Assembly (NCBI GenBank): GCA_030522415.1
Contig: CM060107.1
Location: forward strand, 2,229,347-2,293,346
DNA from: Channallabes apus
Taxonomy: Eukaryota > Chordata > Actinopteri > Siluriformes > Clariidae
Reading direction: 5' to 3'
DNA: 64,000 nucleotides
Within the stretch, counting starts at the first letter, position 1, and every line of letters starts with the position of its first letter. Shown here in pieces: positions 31,922-41,373 of this stretch. The translations under genes and the position numbers were made by a program. The notes beneath the pieces are model-generated. The model had not been told where the DNA came from. It saw only the letters and a program-made list of their open reading frames with translations, and searched no databases.

Positions 31922-32303
31922 TGTCATACACACTCAATCTGCGCCCGGCACTAGGACCCGGAAGTAAGACGGGCGCAAAACCAGGAAGTATAAAAGAGGT
32001 AAACAAACGATGGCTTACCGCTCAGTCATTGAGTTCGGCCCATGTCAGCTCCAGCTGTCGTTTCAGCAAACCGTGAGTACTCACATGTTGGTTCCGTTTG
32101 TCTTTGCTATTGTGTGTGTATTTTAGGACGCGGGTTAAATTTGTGTTTTTCCCTTGCTCCGCTTTTGTGAGAGTCCTTAAACTAAATCGCGTGGTTATCC
32201 TGCCTGCTCGCTTCTTTCCGCGTTTGGGTTTATCCTCCACGCTACATTGGGCTAACCGCTAAAGCTACGTCTTCTGGTCACCTCAGGTTAGTCCATCTTG
32301 ACA
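31922..32303 (+). repeat. Chromovirus 5' LTR (382 bp)
   Basis: No difference from 36694-37075 was seen when the two were read side by side. TATAAAAG lies at 31989-31996 and the inferred transcript start at about 32020. The ends form a 5-bp inverted repeat. Confidence 0.93.
31989..31996 (+). promoter_or_regulatory. Chromovirus LTR TATA box
   Basis: TATAAAAG, 31 bases upstream of G32020, where the self-primer sequence GCTCAGTCATT begins. The spacing fits transcription starting exactly there. Confidence 0.8.
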
Positions 32304-32304
32304 G

Positions 32305-32315
32305 AATGACTGAGC
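32305..32315 (+). promoter_or_regulatory. Self-priming primer-binding site overlapping the gag start
   Basis: AATGACTGAGC, one base after the 5' LTR, is the exact reverse complement of GCTCAGTCATT at 32020-32030, the inferred 5' end of the transcript. Tf1/sushi-group elements prime reverse transcription by folding back the first 11 nt of their own RNA. The ATG at 32306-32308, the likely gag start, lies inside this site. Confidence 0.8.
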
Positions 32316-33353
32316 CCTCCGCGGTAAACCCAGCGGATTATGCGAGTCTCTGCGGCGTTGTAGATCAGCATGCGGCGCTAATCAATCAGCTAACCGGGGA
32401 TCTCGCTTCTCTCCGCCGCGAGGTCGCTGAGCTCCGGCGGGAGAATACGGATCTCCGCGCAGCTGTTGATGGCGTCACTGCTCGATCGCACGCCGCGGAG
32501 GCCGCGGCGCCGCATCCCCCCCCCCCCTCCTTCTGATGTTTTTCTTTCTCTACCAGAGAAGTGGAACGGCACGGACGGGAAGTGCAGCGTTTTTCTGACA
32601 GCTCTCGATCTGGTGTTTGAGTTTAATGCCACCAAATACTCCACCGATCGCCTTCGCATTGCTCTTCTCGTCTCGTTGCTAAAAGGGCAGGCAGCAGAGT
32701 GGGCCACGGCAGTTTTACAGGCAGATACAGATACCGCTCACTCTTACAATGAGTTCATCCACCAACTCAAACTCACTTTTGAACATCCAGCGGGCGAGGT
32801 GGAGACCGACACCAGACTTTATCACCTGAGGCAGGGAGGATTGCCCGTGAGCCGCTATACGGCCGAGTTTCGCACTCTCGCCGTCCAAACAACGTGGGGC
32901 GATGCAGCACTCCGGACATCCTACTACGAGGGACTGGCTTCTCGAATTAAGGACGAACTAGCCGGGCGAGAGCTTCCTGCGACCCTGGAGGGCCTGATCC
33001 AACTCGCTCTCCGGATCGACCAGCGCCTCCTCTCTCGTCCGAGGCCAGCCCCTCGCACCCTGCCACCTGCACCCACCTTCGCCGTCACCACTTCACGACC
33101 AGCACCCGCCTTCACTGTCACCACTCCACGCCCCGCAGACTCCGCCACCTACGCCACCCCAGGACATGTCGGTTCTCCACCTCCTGCCGTGGTTGACACC
33201 GGAGCCGGGGAACCCATGCAACTAGGACGCGCCTCCTTGACCGCTGCAGAACGGGAGAGACGCTTTCGTGAAGGGCTCTGTGCCTATTGCGGGTCAGCTA
33301 CACATCACAGGGCGACCTGTCCGCTCAGACCGGGAAACGCCCAGGCCCGGTGA
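32306..33353 (+). CDS. Chromovirus gag, with a frame change in a C12 run
   Basis: The start at 32306 gives [15 protein letters not shown], then a coiled coil ([19 protein letters not shown]). That frame ends just after the C12 run at 32516-32527; the rest of gag is open in another frame from before 32528 to the stop at 33351-33353. It contains the capsid-like block ([35 protein letters not shown], then [14 protein letters not shown]) and a CCHC knuckle [14 protein letters not shown]. Gag packages the RNA. The break lies in a homopolymer, so sequencing or assembly error is as likely as mutation. Confidence 0.85.
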
Positions 33354-36300
33354 GAGGAGAGAGATACTCGCCGGGTCACCTTCGTCTCTCCGCCATCACC
33401 ACCAACTCCTCCCGTCTCACGGTTCAGGTACACCTCCAGGTTGGCCACAAACGGGTCCGAAGTGCTGCGTTCATCGACTCCGGGGCAGCAGGTAACTTCA
33501 TTGACTCTGCATATGCCAAAACCCTGGGGGTAAAACTCGAGGCGTTATCCCAGCCCGTTCGCATCACCTCTGTCGACGGTCGCCCCCTCTCCACCAGCCC
33601 AATCAGCACCCGAACAGAACCCATCACCATCTCCATCAACCAACACCATGAACAGTTAAAATTCTTCGTCACCTCCATCTCATCTCCACCCATCATCCTT
33701 GGTCATCCCTGGCTGCTCCAACATGACCCTCTAATCTCCTGGACCCAGAATCGGATCCTTCAGTGGGGCGCGACCTGCAACGAACTATGCCTACGGGCAG
33801 CGGCTGGGACGTGCTCTAGGGAGTCCGAGGCCCCCGACGTCGACACCAACTCCATCCCCGAACCATACCGAGACCTATCGGAGGTTTTCTGCAGGCGACG
33901 AGCCACCCATCTTCCTCCTCATCGTCCATACGACCTCGCCATAGACCTCCAACCCGGTACGATCCCCCCCCGCGGCCATCTCTACTCACTCACACCCACC
34001 GAGACCCAGGTGATGGAGGAATATGTAAACAACGCCCTGCGCCAAGGCACCATCAGACCCTCCTCCTCACCTGCCGCCGCGGGGTTCTTCTTCGTGAAGA
34101 AGAGAGGCGGTGAACTTCGCCCTTGTGTCGACTATCGGGGGCTCAACCATCTCACCATCAAAAACCGACATCCTCTGCCTCTTACCAACTCAGCCCTGGA
34201 CGCCCTCTCTGGCGCCACCATCTTTACGAAGTTGGACCTCCGGAGCGCCTACAACTTGGTGCGCATCAGAGAGGGCGATGAGTGGAAGACGGCGTTCATC
34301 ACCCCCACCGGACATTATGAAACCCTTGTCATCCCATTCGGACTGTACAATGCCCCCGCCGCATTCCAACACTTCATTAACGACGTCCTTCGGGACATGC
34401 TCGGTCGGTGGGCATTCGCATACCTGGACGATATTTTAATTTATTCACGCACCATGGAAGAACACACCCAGCACGTCAGGGCGGTTCTAAAGAGATTACT
34501 CGCCCACCAACTGTACTGTAAGTTGGAAAAGTGCGCTTTTCACGAGCGCTCCACCACGTTCCTGGGTTTTGTCATCTCGCCCCAGGGTGTGGCCATGGAC
34601 CCGCAGAAGCTAGAGGTTGTGCGTCATTGGCCCCTACCCAAGACCCTCAAACAGCTTCAACGGTTTCTCGGGTTTGCGAACTTCTATCGTCGCTTTATCC
34701 GGGACTACAGTACAGTTGCCGCCCCCCTAACCGCTCTGACCCGTCCCTCCTCTCTCCCTTTTCACCTCAACCCGGCAGCTGTCTCCGCTTTTCGATCACT
34801 GTGTCACCGCTTCACCACTGCACCGATTCTCCACCACCCAGATGTCAATAAATCATTCGTTGTGGAGGTGGATGCTTCAGATGTGGGCGCTGGAGCTATC
34901 CTCTCACAGCAAGGTCCAGACCAAAAACTACACCCTTGTGGTTTTTTCTCCAGAAAATTTGACTCCACTCAGCAGCGATACGGGGTAGGGGACCGCGAAC
35001 TGCTGGCCATAAAGTGGGCTCTGGAGGAGTGGCGTCACTGGCTCCAGGGCGTCAGTGAGCCATTCATAGTCTGGACGGACCATCAAAATCTAATCACCAT
35101 CCGAAACATTAAACAGTTAAATCCACGACAGGCGCGGTGGGCATTATTCTTTGAGAATTACAACTTCCACCTCTCATACCGCCCGGGGCCCAAGAACACC
35201 AAAGCTGACGCCCTCTCCCGACAACTAGAGGTGGACCCCCCCCGGGCGGACCCCGCGCCTGTCCTCCCCTCTTCCAAGATCATCGCACCCCTGCAACTGG
35301 ACCTGGAAACGAGAGTGCGCCAGGCACGAGGTACAGAGACCGAACCGGCAGGTGTGCCACCTGGACGACTCTTCGTGCCTGAAGGGATGAGACCCGAGGT
35401 TCTCCACTGGGGACACTCCTCCCCAATTTCGGGCCATCCAGGCACCCGACGATCCCTCCAATTTATCCAGCGCGACTTCTGGTGGCCATCCATGACGAGG
35501 GACGTCCAAGAGTTCGTTCAGGCATGCCCAGTGTGTGCCAGGGCGAAGACCACCAACCGACCCTCTCCAGGAGAACTGCAACCCCTTCCAGTCCCTCGAT
35601 GGCCCTGGACGCACATTGCCGTGGACTTCATCACGGGCCTGCCGGCCTCCGAAGGAAAGGACACCATCCTCACGATCGTGGATCAGTTCTCTAAGACCGT
35701 GCATCTGGTGGCTCTCGCCGGACTCCCGTCAGCAAAGGAAACAGCAGAGCTGATTTTAGAGCACGTAGTCCGTCTGCATGGGTTCCCCAAGGATATCGTC
35801 TCGGACAGAGGGCCCCAGTTCACAGCCCGGTTCTGGAAGGCCTTCTGCCGTCTGATCGATTCCACCTGCAGTCTGTCCTCCGGATACCACCCACAGACTA
35901 ACGGTCAGACGGAGCGGACCAACCAACAACTGGAGCGCTACCTGAGATGTTTCGTGGCGGACCGTCAGCGCTCCTGGGCACGCTACCTCATTTGGGCAGA
36001 ACTATCACACAACCTCCACATCTCCTCTGCCACTAACCTAAGCCCATTTGAGGTATGCCACGGTTTCCAACCCACCGTGTTCAACCACCCAGAGCCGGAG
36101 GTTGATGTACCGTCAGCCCAACAGTTGGTCCGCAGATGTCGGCGGCTCTGGACTACGACCAACCAGGCCATCCAACGTGCCAATGCCCGCTACATCCACC
36201 AACATCGCCGCCGACATCCTCCGGGACGACTATACCACGTAGGTGACAAGGTATGGCTGTCCACAAAAAACCTCCACCTCCGCACCGAGTCAAAGAAGCT

Positions 36301-36739
36301 TTCCCCCAGATTCATCGGACCATACCACATCACTCACAGAATTAACCCTGTCACCTACCGGCTCCAGCTGCCTGCGGCGCTCCGGATCCATCCAGTCTTC
36401 CACCTATCCCAGTTCAAGCCCTTCATCGCCTCACCCATGATTCCACCCACCCCCCCAGCTCCTCCTCCCCGGATCATCGACGGCGGTCCCGCCTACACCG
36501 TGCGCCGAATCCTTGACTCGCGCCCTCGGGGCAAAGGTACACAATACCTGGTGGACTGGGAGGGCTATGGCCCCGAGGAGCGATCTTGGATCCCGGCCCG
36601 GTTCATTCTCGACCCCCAGTTAATTCGGGACTACCGTCACAGGGTATCCTCCATCCCAGGACCGTCAGGAGCCAGTCCTGGACAGGGGGGTACTGTCATA
36701 CACACTCAATCTGCGCCCGGCACTAGGACCCGGAAGTAA
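33287..36739 (+). CDS. Chromovirus pol polyprotein (PR-RT-RH-IN-chromodomain)
   Basis: The pol frame is open to 36739; the natural product is made by frameshift at 33332-33338, so the first methionine at 33287 is not its start. Approximate residues from 33287: protease active site FIDSGAAG near 62; RT with YLDD at 379-382; RNase H with [11 protein letters not shown] near 526; integrase Zn finger ending CPVCARAK near 747; catalytic core with VDFITG, SDRGPQF and TNGQTER in a D-x35-E spacing; a GPF/Y-type module with FIGPYHI; and a C-terminal chromodomain ([31 protein letters not shown]). All catalytic residues I can check are present. The chromodomain could direct integration to modified chromatin, as in other chromoviruses. 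Its end overlaps the 3' LTR. Confidence 0.93.
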   Translation: MRVSYTSQGDLSAQTGKRPGPVRGERYSPGHLRLSAITTNSSRLTVQVHLQVGHKRVRSAAFIDSGAAGNFIDSAYAKTLGVKLEALSQPVRITSVDGRPLSTSPISTRTEPITISINQHHEQLKFFVTSISSPPIILGHPWLLQHDPLISWTQNRILQWGATCNELCLRAAAGTCSRESEAPDVDTNSIPEPYRDLSEVFCRRRATHLPPHRPYDLAIDLQPGTIPPRGHLYSLTPTETQVMEEYVNNALRQGTIRPSSSPAAAGFFFVKKRGGELRPCVDYRGLNHLTIKNRHPLPLTNSALDALSGATIFTKLDLRSAYNLVRIREGDEWKTAFITPTGHYETLVIPFGLYNAPAAFQHFINDVLRDMLGRWAFAYLDDILIYSRTMEEHTQHVRAVLKRLLAHQLYCKLEKCAFHERSTTFLGFVISPQGVAMDPQKLEVVRHWPLPKTLKQLQRFLGFANFYRRFIRDYSTVAAPLTALTRPSSLPFHLNPAAVSAFRSLCHRFTTAPILHHPDVNKSFVVEVDASDVGAGAILSQQGPDQKLHPCGFFSRKFDSTQQRYGVGDRELLAIKWALEEWRHWLQGVSEPFIVWTDHQNLITIRNIKQLNPRQARWALFFENYNFHLSYRPGPKNTKADALSRQLEVDPPRADPAPVLPSSKIIAPLQLDLETRVRQARGTETEPAGVPPGRLFVPEGMRPEVLHWGHSSPISGHPGTRRSLQFIQRDFWWPSMTRDVQEFVQACPVCARAKTTNRPSPGELQPLPVPRWPWTHIAVDFITGLPASEGKDTILTIVDQFSKTVHLVALAGLPSAKETAELILEHVVRLHGFPKDIVSDRGPQFTARFWKAFCRLIDSTCSLSSGYHPQTNGQTERTNQQLERYLRCFVADRQRSWARYLIWAELSHNLHISSATNLSPFEVCHGFQPTVFNHPEPEVDVPSAQQLVRRCRRLWTTTNQAIQRANARYIHQHRRRHPPGRLYHVGDKVWLSTKNLHLRTESKKLSPRFIGPYHITHRINPVTYRLQLPAALRIHPVFHLSQFKPFIASPMIPPTPPAPPPRIIDGGPAYTVRRILDSRPRGKGTQYLVDWEGYGPEERSWIPARFILDPQLIRDYRHRVSSIPGPSGASPGQGGTVIHTQSAPGTRTRK
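33332..33375 (+). promoter_or_regulatory. -1 ribosomal frameshift signal between gag and pol
   Basis: GGGAAAC at 33332-33338 is a canonical X-XXY-YYZ heptamer and is in register with the gag frame (GGA at 33333, AAC at 33336). Seven bases later a 9-bp stem (33346-33354 with 33367-33375, one G-U pair) with a 12-base loop follows; two further pairs can extend it. The gag stop lies inside the stem. Slipping gives the pol frame, which continues open. Confidence 0.85.
36681..36693 (+). promoter_or_regulatory. Chromovirus polypurine tract
   Basis: GACAGGGGGGTAC lies immediately before the 3' LTR, the site of plus-strand priming. Confidence 0.8.
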
Positions 36740-37075
36740 GACGGGCGCAAAACCAGGAAGTATAAAAGAGGTAAACAAACGATGGCTTACCGCTCAGTCA
36801 TTGAGTTCGGCCCATGTCAGCTCCAGCTGTCGTTTCAGCAAACCGTGAGTACTCACATGTTGGTTCCGTTTGTCTTTGCTATTGTGTGTGTATTTTAGGA
36901 CGCGGGTTAAATTTGTGTTTTTCCCTTGCTCCGCTTTTGTGAGAGTCCTTAAACTAAATCGCGTGGTTATCCTGCCTGCTCGCTTCTTTCCGCGTTTGGG
37001 TTTATCCTCCACGCTACATTGGGCTAACCGCTAAAGCTACGTCTTCTGGTCACCTCAGGTTAGTCCATCTTGACA
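36694..37075 (+). repeat. Chromovirus 3' LTR (382 bp)
   Basis: Same sequence as the 5' LTR. As it is in sense orientation to gene A, its promoter and polyadenylation signals could act on gene A transcripts. Confidence 0.93.
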
Positions 37076-37080
37076 AAAAT

Positions 37081-37632
37081 AAGGAGTGTTATTCAGAGGA
37101 TGGTTCAGAAACTGAAAACAACTGAATGATTGATCCATTCTCATGGCAAAGGCCATCTGAAAATGATGCAGGACACAATCAATGATGTGCAGCTTCATCT
37201 GCTGCAGTCGCTTATGAAATCTCTGATACGCCTCGCACAGAAGACTGGGAGGCCTTATTTAACATATCAGTGAGCTGCAAAAAAGATACGGTGATACGAA
37301 GAAAAAAATCAGATAGGTTGTCACTGGTTTCAGACCTTTGTGATGGACAACGATATACTTGTCAATATCCTTGTTGATATGTTCAGGAACATAGAGTGCC
37401 ATGTTGAAAGGTGTCTGATCGGAGATCATTTCCAGTATCACATGTAATGAAATTGATTACACATATGGCAAGGTATGTAGCGTCAGATTGCTTCATCTTA
37501 GCAATAATCATTATAAAACATTTAGGGCCTCTTTTAGGTGAATCAACCTGTATGTATAATTTACTGTATAAACGTGTGTGTGTTTATATATATATATATA
37601 TATATGACACATATTTTTTATATAATTATTAT
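37081..37632. other. Gene A intron 3 remainder, no gene seen
   Basis: A 60-codon minus-strand ORF at 37259-37441 is not recognised. Short (TA)n runs occur near 37588-37604. Confidence 0.4.
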
Positions 37633-38246
37633 CAGTGTTGGGGTTAGAGTTAGGGTTGGTGTTACTTGGATTACTTTTTTTGATGTAACGAGTAATCTAA
37701 CGCGTTAGGTTCGCCATTAAATACTCAGTTTTTTAGTTATTTTTTCAAAAATGTAATCCGTTATTCAGGCAATTTATATAATCCATGAGCCAAACAGAAG
37801 TGATTTTGTTATTGTGTGTGTGTGTGAAAGTCGTCCAACAAGACCCGCCCCCGATAATCCGCCCACCGCTTATTCCGGACTCGCAATGTGTCACAATGAG
37901 AAGTGGTGTTATGCACTGTGAGCCCCTGCTAGTGATCACCTAACGTTACAAGAAGTTCTGCAAGATCTGTGAGGACCGACACGCGGGAAGATGTAAACGC
38001 AATCACAGCACCAAAACTCGCGATGAATCATAACGAACCGTACTTACGGCCACCGTGCGAATCCGCGTAGGTGAGATAGGGGTATTAGTAGTTAACAGAT
38101 TATGGGTCAAACTTCACTGAGTGATGATGTACTCAAACTAGTTACTTTTATCAGAACTTAACTCTGTAATCTAACTGATTACTTTTTAAAGACAGTAATT
38201 TTGTAATGTAATTAGTTACTCTAAAAAGTAATGTCCACCAACACTA
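37633..38246. mobile_element. hAT-type non-autonomous transposon next to exon 4
   Basis: The ends CAGTGTTGG and CCAACACTA are inverted repeats, and ATTATTAT flanks both sides exactly (37625-37632 and 38247-38254), an 8-bp duplication as made by hAT transposases. The 614-bp body has no transposase. The right duplication stops four bases before the exon 4 boundary, so the old intron end has been moved 622 bp upstream. Confidence 0.9.
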
Positions 38247-38258
38247 ATTATTATACAG

Positions 38259-38317
38259 GGAAAAAGACAGGCACTGAGGCTTCATCATCATCAGAGACAA
38301 AAGCACCTAAAAACCAG
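38259..38317 (+). CDS. Gene A, cytoplasmic exon 4
   Basis: 59 nt, acceptor 'attattatacag', donor 'gtaaat'; it enters at phase 1 and leaves at phase 0. It encodes a KKTGTEASSSSETKAPKNQ-type linker rich in Ser and Thr. The acceptor's usual pyrimidine tract has been displaced by the hAT insertion. Confidence 0.55.
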
Positions 38318-38740
38318 GTAAATATCATCTGACTTATACACTCTGGATATGCATCCTAAGCCCCACCCATTTTAAGTGTAATTTCACATATCCCATATTG
38401 CGTTTAAAGCACACTCCAATAGAAATTTATTTATTTTTTAACTCCCATTTAATTTTCTAAACATTCCATTTTGTATAATTAAATAAAAAAGATATGAAGA
38501 GTTACTATACAAACATGACTTAAATACTGATGCTCATTGTGCACTAATGGGATTGTGGTGCTTGTGATCAGGTGACCTGATGTATGATGTGAACATGTGG
38601 TGTGGATGACACAGATTTATAGATTTTTTTTCAATTTGCCAAATTTGGTGTTATTTATATAATTAATCATATTAGTGGAAAAAATTGATATATTATTACT
38701 ATTATTATTAATACTATTATTATTAATATTGTAAATGAGT

Positions 38741-39094
38741 GGGTGGCACGGTGGTGTAGTGGTTAGCACTGTCGCCTTGCACCTCCAGGGTCCAGGTTCG
38801 ATTCCCGGCCAGGTTCGATTCTCATCTCTGTATGTATGGAGTTTGCATGTTCTCCCTGTGCTTGGTGGGTTTCCTCTCGGTACTCCAGTTTCCTCCCACA
38901 GTTCAAAGGTATGCAGGTTAGGCTAACTGGCGTTCCCAAAATTGACCATAGTGTTTGAATGTGTGTGTGTGTATGTGTGTGTGCCCTGTGATACATTGGT
39001 ACCCTGTCCAGGGTGTACCGTGCCCTATGCCTCCTTGGATAGGCTCCACCCCCACAACCCAGAATACAGGATAAAGCGGTATAGACGATGAGTG
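38741..39094 (+). mobile_element. tRNA-derived SINE in gene A intron 4
   Basis: It starts GGCACGGTGGTGTAGTGGTT (box A-like), followed by GGTTCGATTCCC (box B), a long tRNA-unrelated body ('gtttgcatgttctccctgtg') and an end 'ggataaagcggtatagacg'. A minus-strand relative lies at 48318-48690. The tail resembles that of the RTE LINE at 23131-23150. The class looks like DANA/mermaid-type fish SINEs, judged from the head and body. Confidence 0.75.
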
Positions 39095-39130
39095 TAATGG
39101 GGCAGTAATATGTTGTGTTCTCTCTTCCAG

Positions 39131-39217
39131 GGGGAGTCTGTGTACTCCACAGTTGAGAATGATACTTCAATGCCGAGAGATGTTTCACCAACTAACTGTG
39201 AAACACAGCAAGCCTAA
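39131..39217 (+). CDS. Gene A, last coding exon
   Basis: Acceptor 'tgttctctcttccag', then 28 codons and a TAA at 39215-39217. It contains GESVYSTVENDTSM, where SVYSTV fits the ITIM consensus (S/I/V/L)-x-Y-x-x-(V/I/L). This suggests an inhibitory signal through SH2 phosphatases, though the upstream ITAM-like tyrosines complicate the call. An ATTAAA at 39242-39247 may be a polyadenylation signal. Confidence 0.6.
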   Translation, partial: GESVYSTVENDTSMPRDVSPTNCETQQA

Positions 39218-39247
39218 CTCCAACACATCTCAATTATTTTTATTAAA

Positions 39248-40354
39248 TATAGAACATTTTCCTCTGTTTGTCCTTAGTGTACTATGAGACAGTGTATCAA
39301 TAGAATTTATCTCTTGTTCCCTTCAACGGTTGACAGATCTTTCAATAATAATTGTGAAATTTAGTATTTTGTTTAATTATTTAAACATTATGTAGGCTAA
39401 ATGGAATTTCCAAATTGCTTGTAGTGTGTGAGTAAGTATTTGATTGTGCGAGTCCTGCGATGGACTGGCACATAGTGTCCCAAGTCTCCTGGGATTGACT
39501 CCATGTTGCCTATTGTTACTGTCTACAAGATAATTGCTGTAAAGAATGAATGAGTTAGTGCTCATTTTACAAAATGCCATGAATAATACGTGAAAAGTTT
39601 TCAGAATGTGATAAATGCACTTTTTCTTACACATTTTGGAAAATCATTATTCTCTACCACAAAAGGCCATCAATAACAAATAGAAGCAAATAGAAATAAG
39701 AAATACGCTTCTATTAGAAGGTGTGAACTCCCACTTTATACACATCACATCACTTATTTTGGTTAAATGATCATTAAAGAGAAACTATCTGCTGTAAAAC
39801 AACATTTAACATCCATGATATGTTCTGTGAATCAGGACGTTATGTGATTTTGAATGTTGTGTGAACAACATGTTCTATACTTAACAAAGCGGTGTGTGAT
39901 AATGTACTGGTTTGGTCCAATACCAGCTACAACATAACACAACTATAAACCGCCAAATAAATTAGAGAAAGTGTTAGAGCACTTAAAGAATGCTCTACTG
40001 TGTGAACAAGAGACATGAGATAAACCTGCTGTGTTTGGGAAGCTGTTGTGATTACAATGTCTGGTTTTATCAGCTACCCGTGTTTTTCATTGTGATTTCC
40101 GGATCTGTGAAATAACGATGACAACATGAACCTGTTACAGTACACTGAATACATGTAGCTGTATGTATGATAAGCTGCCATAGACAACTACTTACTGAAG
40201 TGAAACTGAAACTGGTAGAGGAGAAAGCTGATGCAGTTGTAAACTGAAGTATTTGTATTATCAAATTAGTTTCTCGAGATCTTCAACAATCTTTGTAATT
40301 AAAAATGTTTTGTGTACAACATGATCACAAACACAACTTCAGGCTGATTTATAC
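39248..40354. other. Possible gene A 3' UTR and intergenic sequence
   Basis: No ORF of note, no RNA gene and no clear repeat. It ends where the L2 tail begins. Confidence 0.4.
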
Positions 40355-40994
40355 ATTCAATTCAATTCAATTCAGTTTTATTTGTATAGCGCTTTTAACA
40401 ATTGACATTGTCTCAAAACAGCTTTACACAATCAAAAGAATTATTTAAGTTTGTATGGAATGTGAATGTGTATGAATCAAAATGTTCAGATATTCCCTGG
40501 CGAGCAAGCCCGAGGGCGACAGTGGCAAGGAAAAACTCCCTGAGACGGTAATAGGAAGAAACCTTGAGAGGAACCAGACTCGACAGGGAACCCATCCTCA
40601 TCTGGGTGAAACAGATAGTAGGAAATGATCTGCATTTATACAGTGTTAAGTGTTAGGTTCAGCTATAATATTTGATGTTAATTGATGTTATAATACTTGA
40701 TGTTAAAATGGAGTCCAGTAGTTATTCGAGACTCAGATAGACTTGTAGAAAGTTCCAGTCCTGAACTATCGAATTGTCAAGTCCTCAGAGAAACAGCTGA
40801 CCACACCAGTCGAGGCCAGAACCATCTTCTAAGTATAGAGAATCATCCCCAGACACCAGACGCATCCTAAAGAGACACACGGGGCATCCATGCGATGAGA
40901 CCTCCAACCAGAAACCGGGCACCAGGATGGATCAGACAGGTCCGGAGGGAAGAGGGAGTCTGGATCACTGGCAGCTCAGGAACCACATGTGTAG

Positions 40995-41085
40995 CTCGAC
41001 AGAGAGAGAGAGAAAGAGTGAAAGGGGGAGACAGGGGGAGAGAGGAAAGAGAAAGCGGGGGAGGAAGAGAAGAGGAGGAGAGATT
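40995..41085. repeat. GA-rich low-complexity run in L2 3' UTR
   Basis: Repeated 'gagagag' and 'ggggaga' units; the same run occurs at 27175-27265 in the related copy. Confidence 0.8.
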
Positions 41086-41373
41086 GCAATTAGGTATGGT
41101 CACAGTCACAATGTCTAATGTGAATGTATATTTACTGTAGAGTGCAAGCAGGGACTCCGGCAGGACTAACTATGACAGCATAACTAAAAGGGAGAGCCAG
41201 AAGGAAACACAAACATGAGGGCTCCCTGAGATGTAAAGCAAACAATCACCTCACCGTCAACAAACCTGAGTGATCAAATGAGAGTGAGGAAGACAGCATC
41301 TAAACATACCAGTTCACCATAATACTCTACGTCCATGAGTCCCCCAGATCTGCTCCTTTACCTTATGGCAAAT

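Larger units (their letters stand above)
31922..37075 (+). mobile_element. Full-length Ty3/gypsy chromovirus, sushi-like
   Basis: 5154 bp with two 382-bp LTRs (31922-32303 and 36694-37075) that look identical, ends TGTCA and TGACA, and a perfect AAAAT target duplication (31917-31921 and 37076-37080). Gag, protease, RT, RNase H, integrase and chromodomain are all present. The primer-binding site matches the start of its own transcript (self-priming, as known for the Tf1/sushi group) and gag-pol are joined by a -1 frameshift site. It sits in gene A's intron 3 in the same orientation as the gene. The only visible lesion is a frame change in a C12 run of gag. Confidence 0.95.

Noticed and set aside
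32022..32240. 72-codon minus-strand ORF in the chromovirus LTR (repeated at 36794-37012)
   Set aside because: It is duplicated only because the LTR is duplicated, and is antisense to the transcript; no sign of coding.
37633..38246. Telomere-like 'gggttagagttagggtt' near the left end of the hAT element
   Set aside because: Only about two imperfect units, explained as part of the transposon end.
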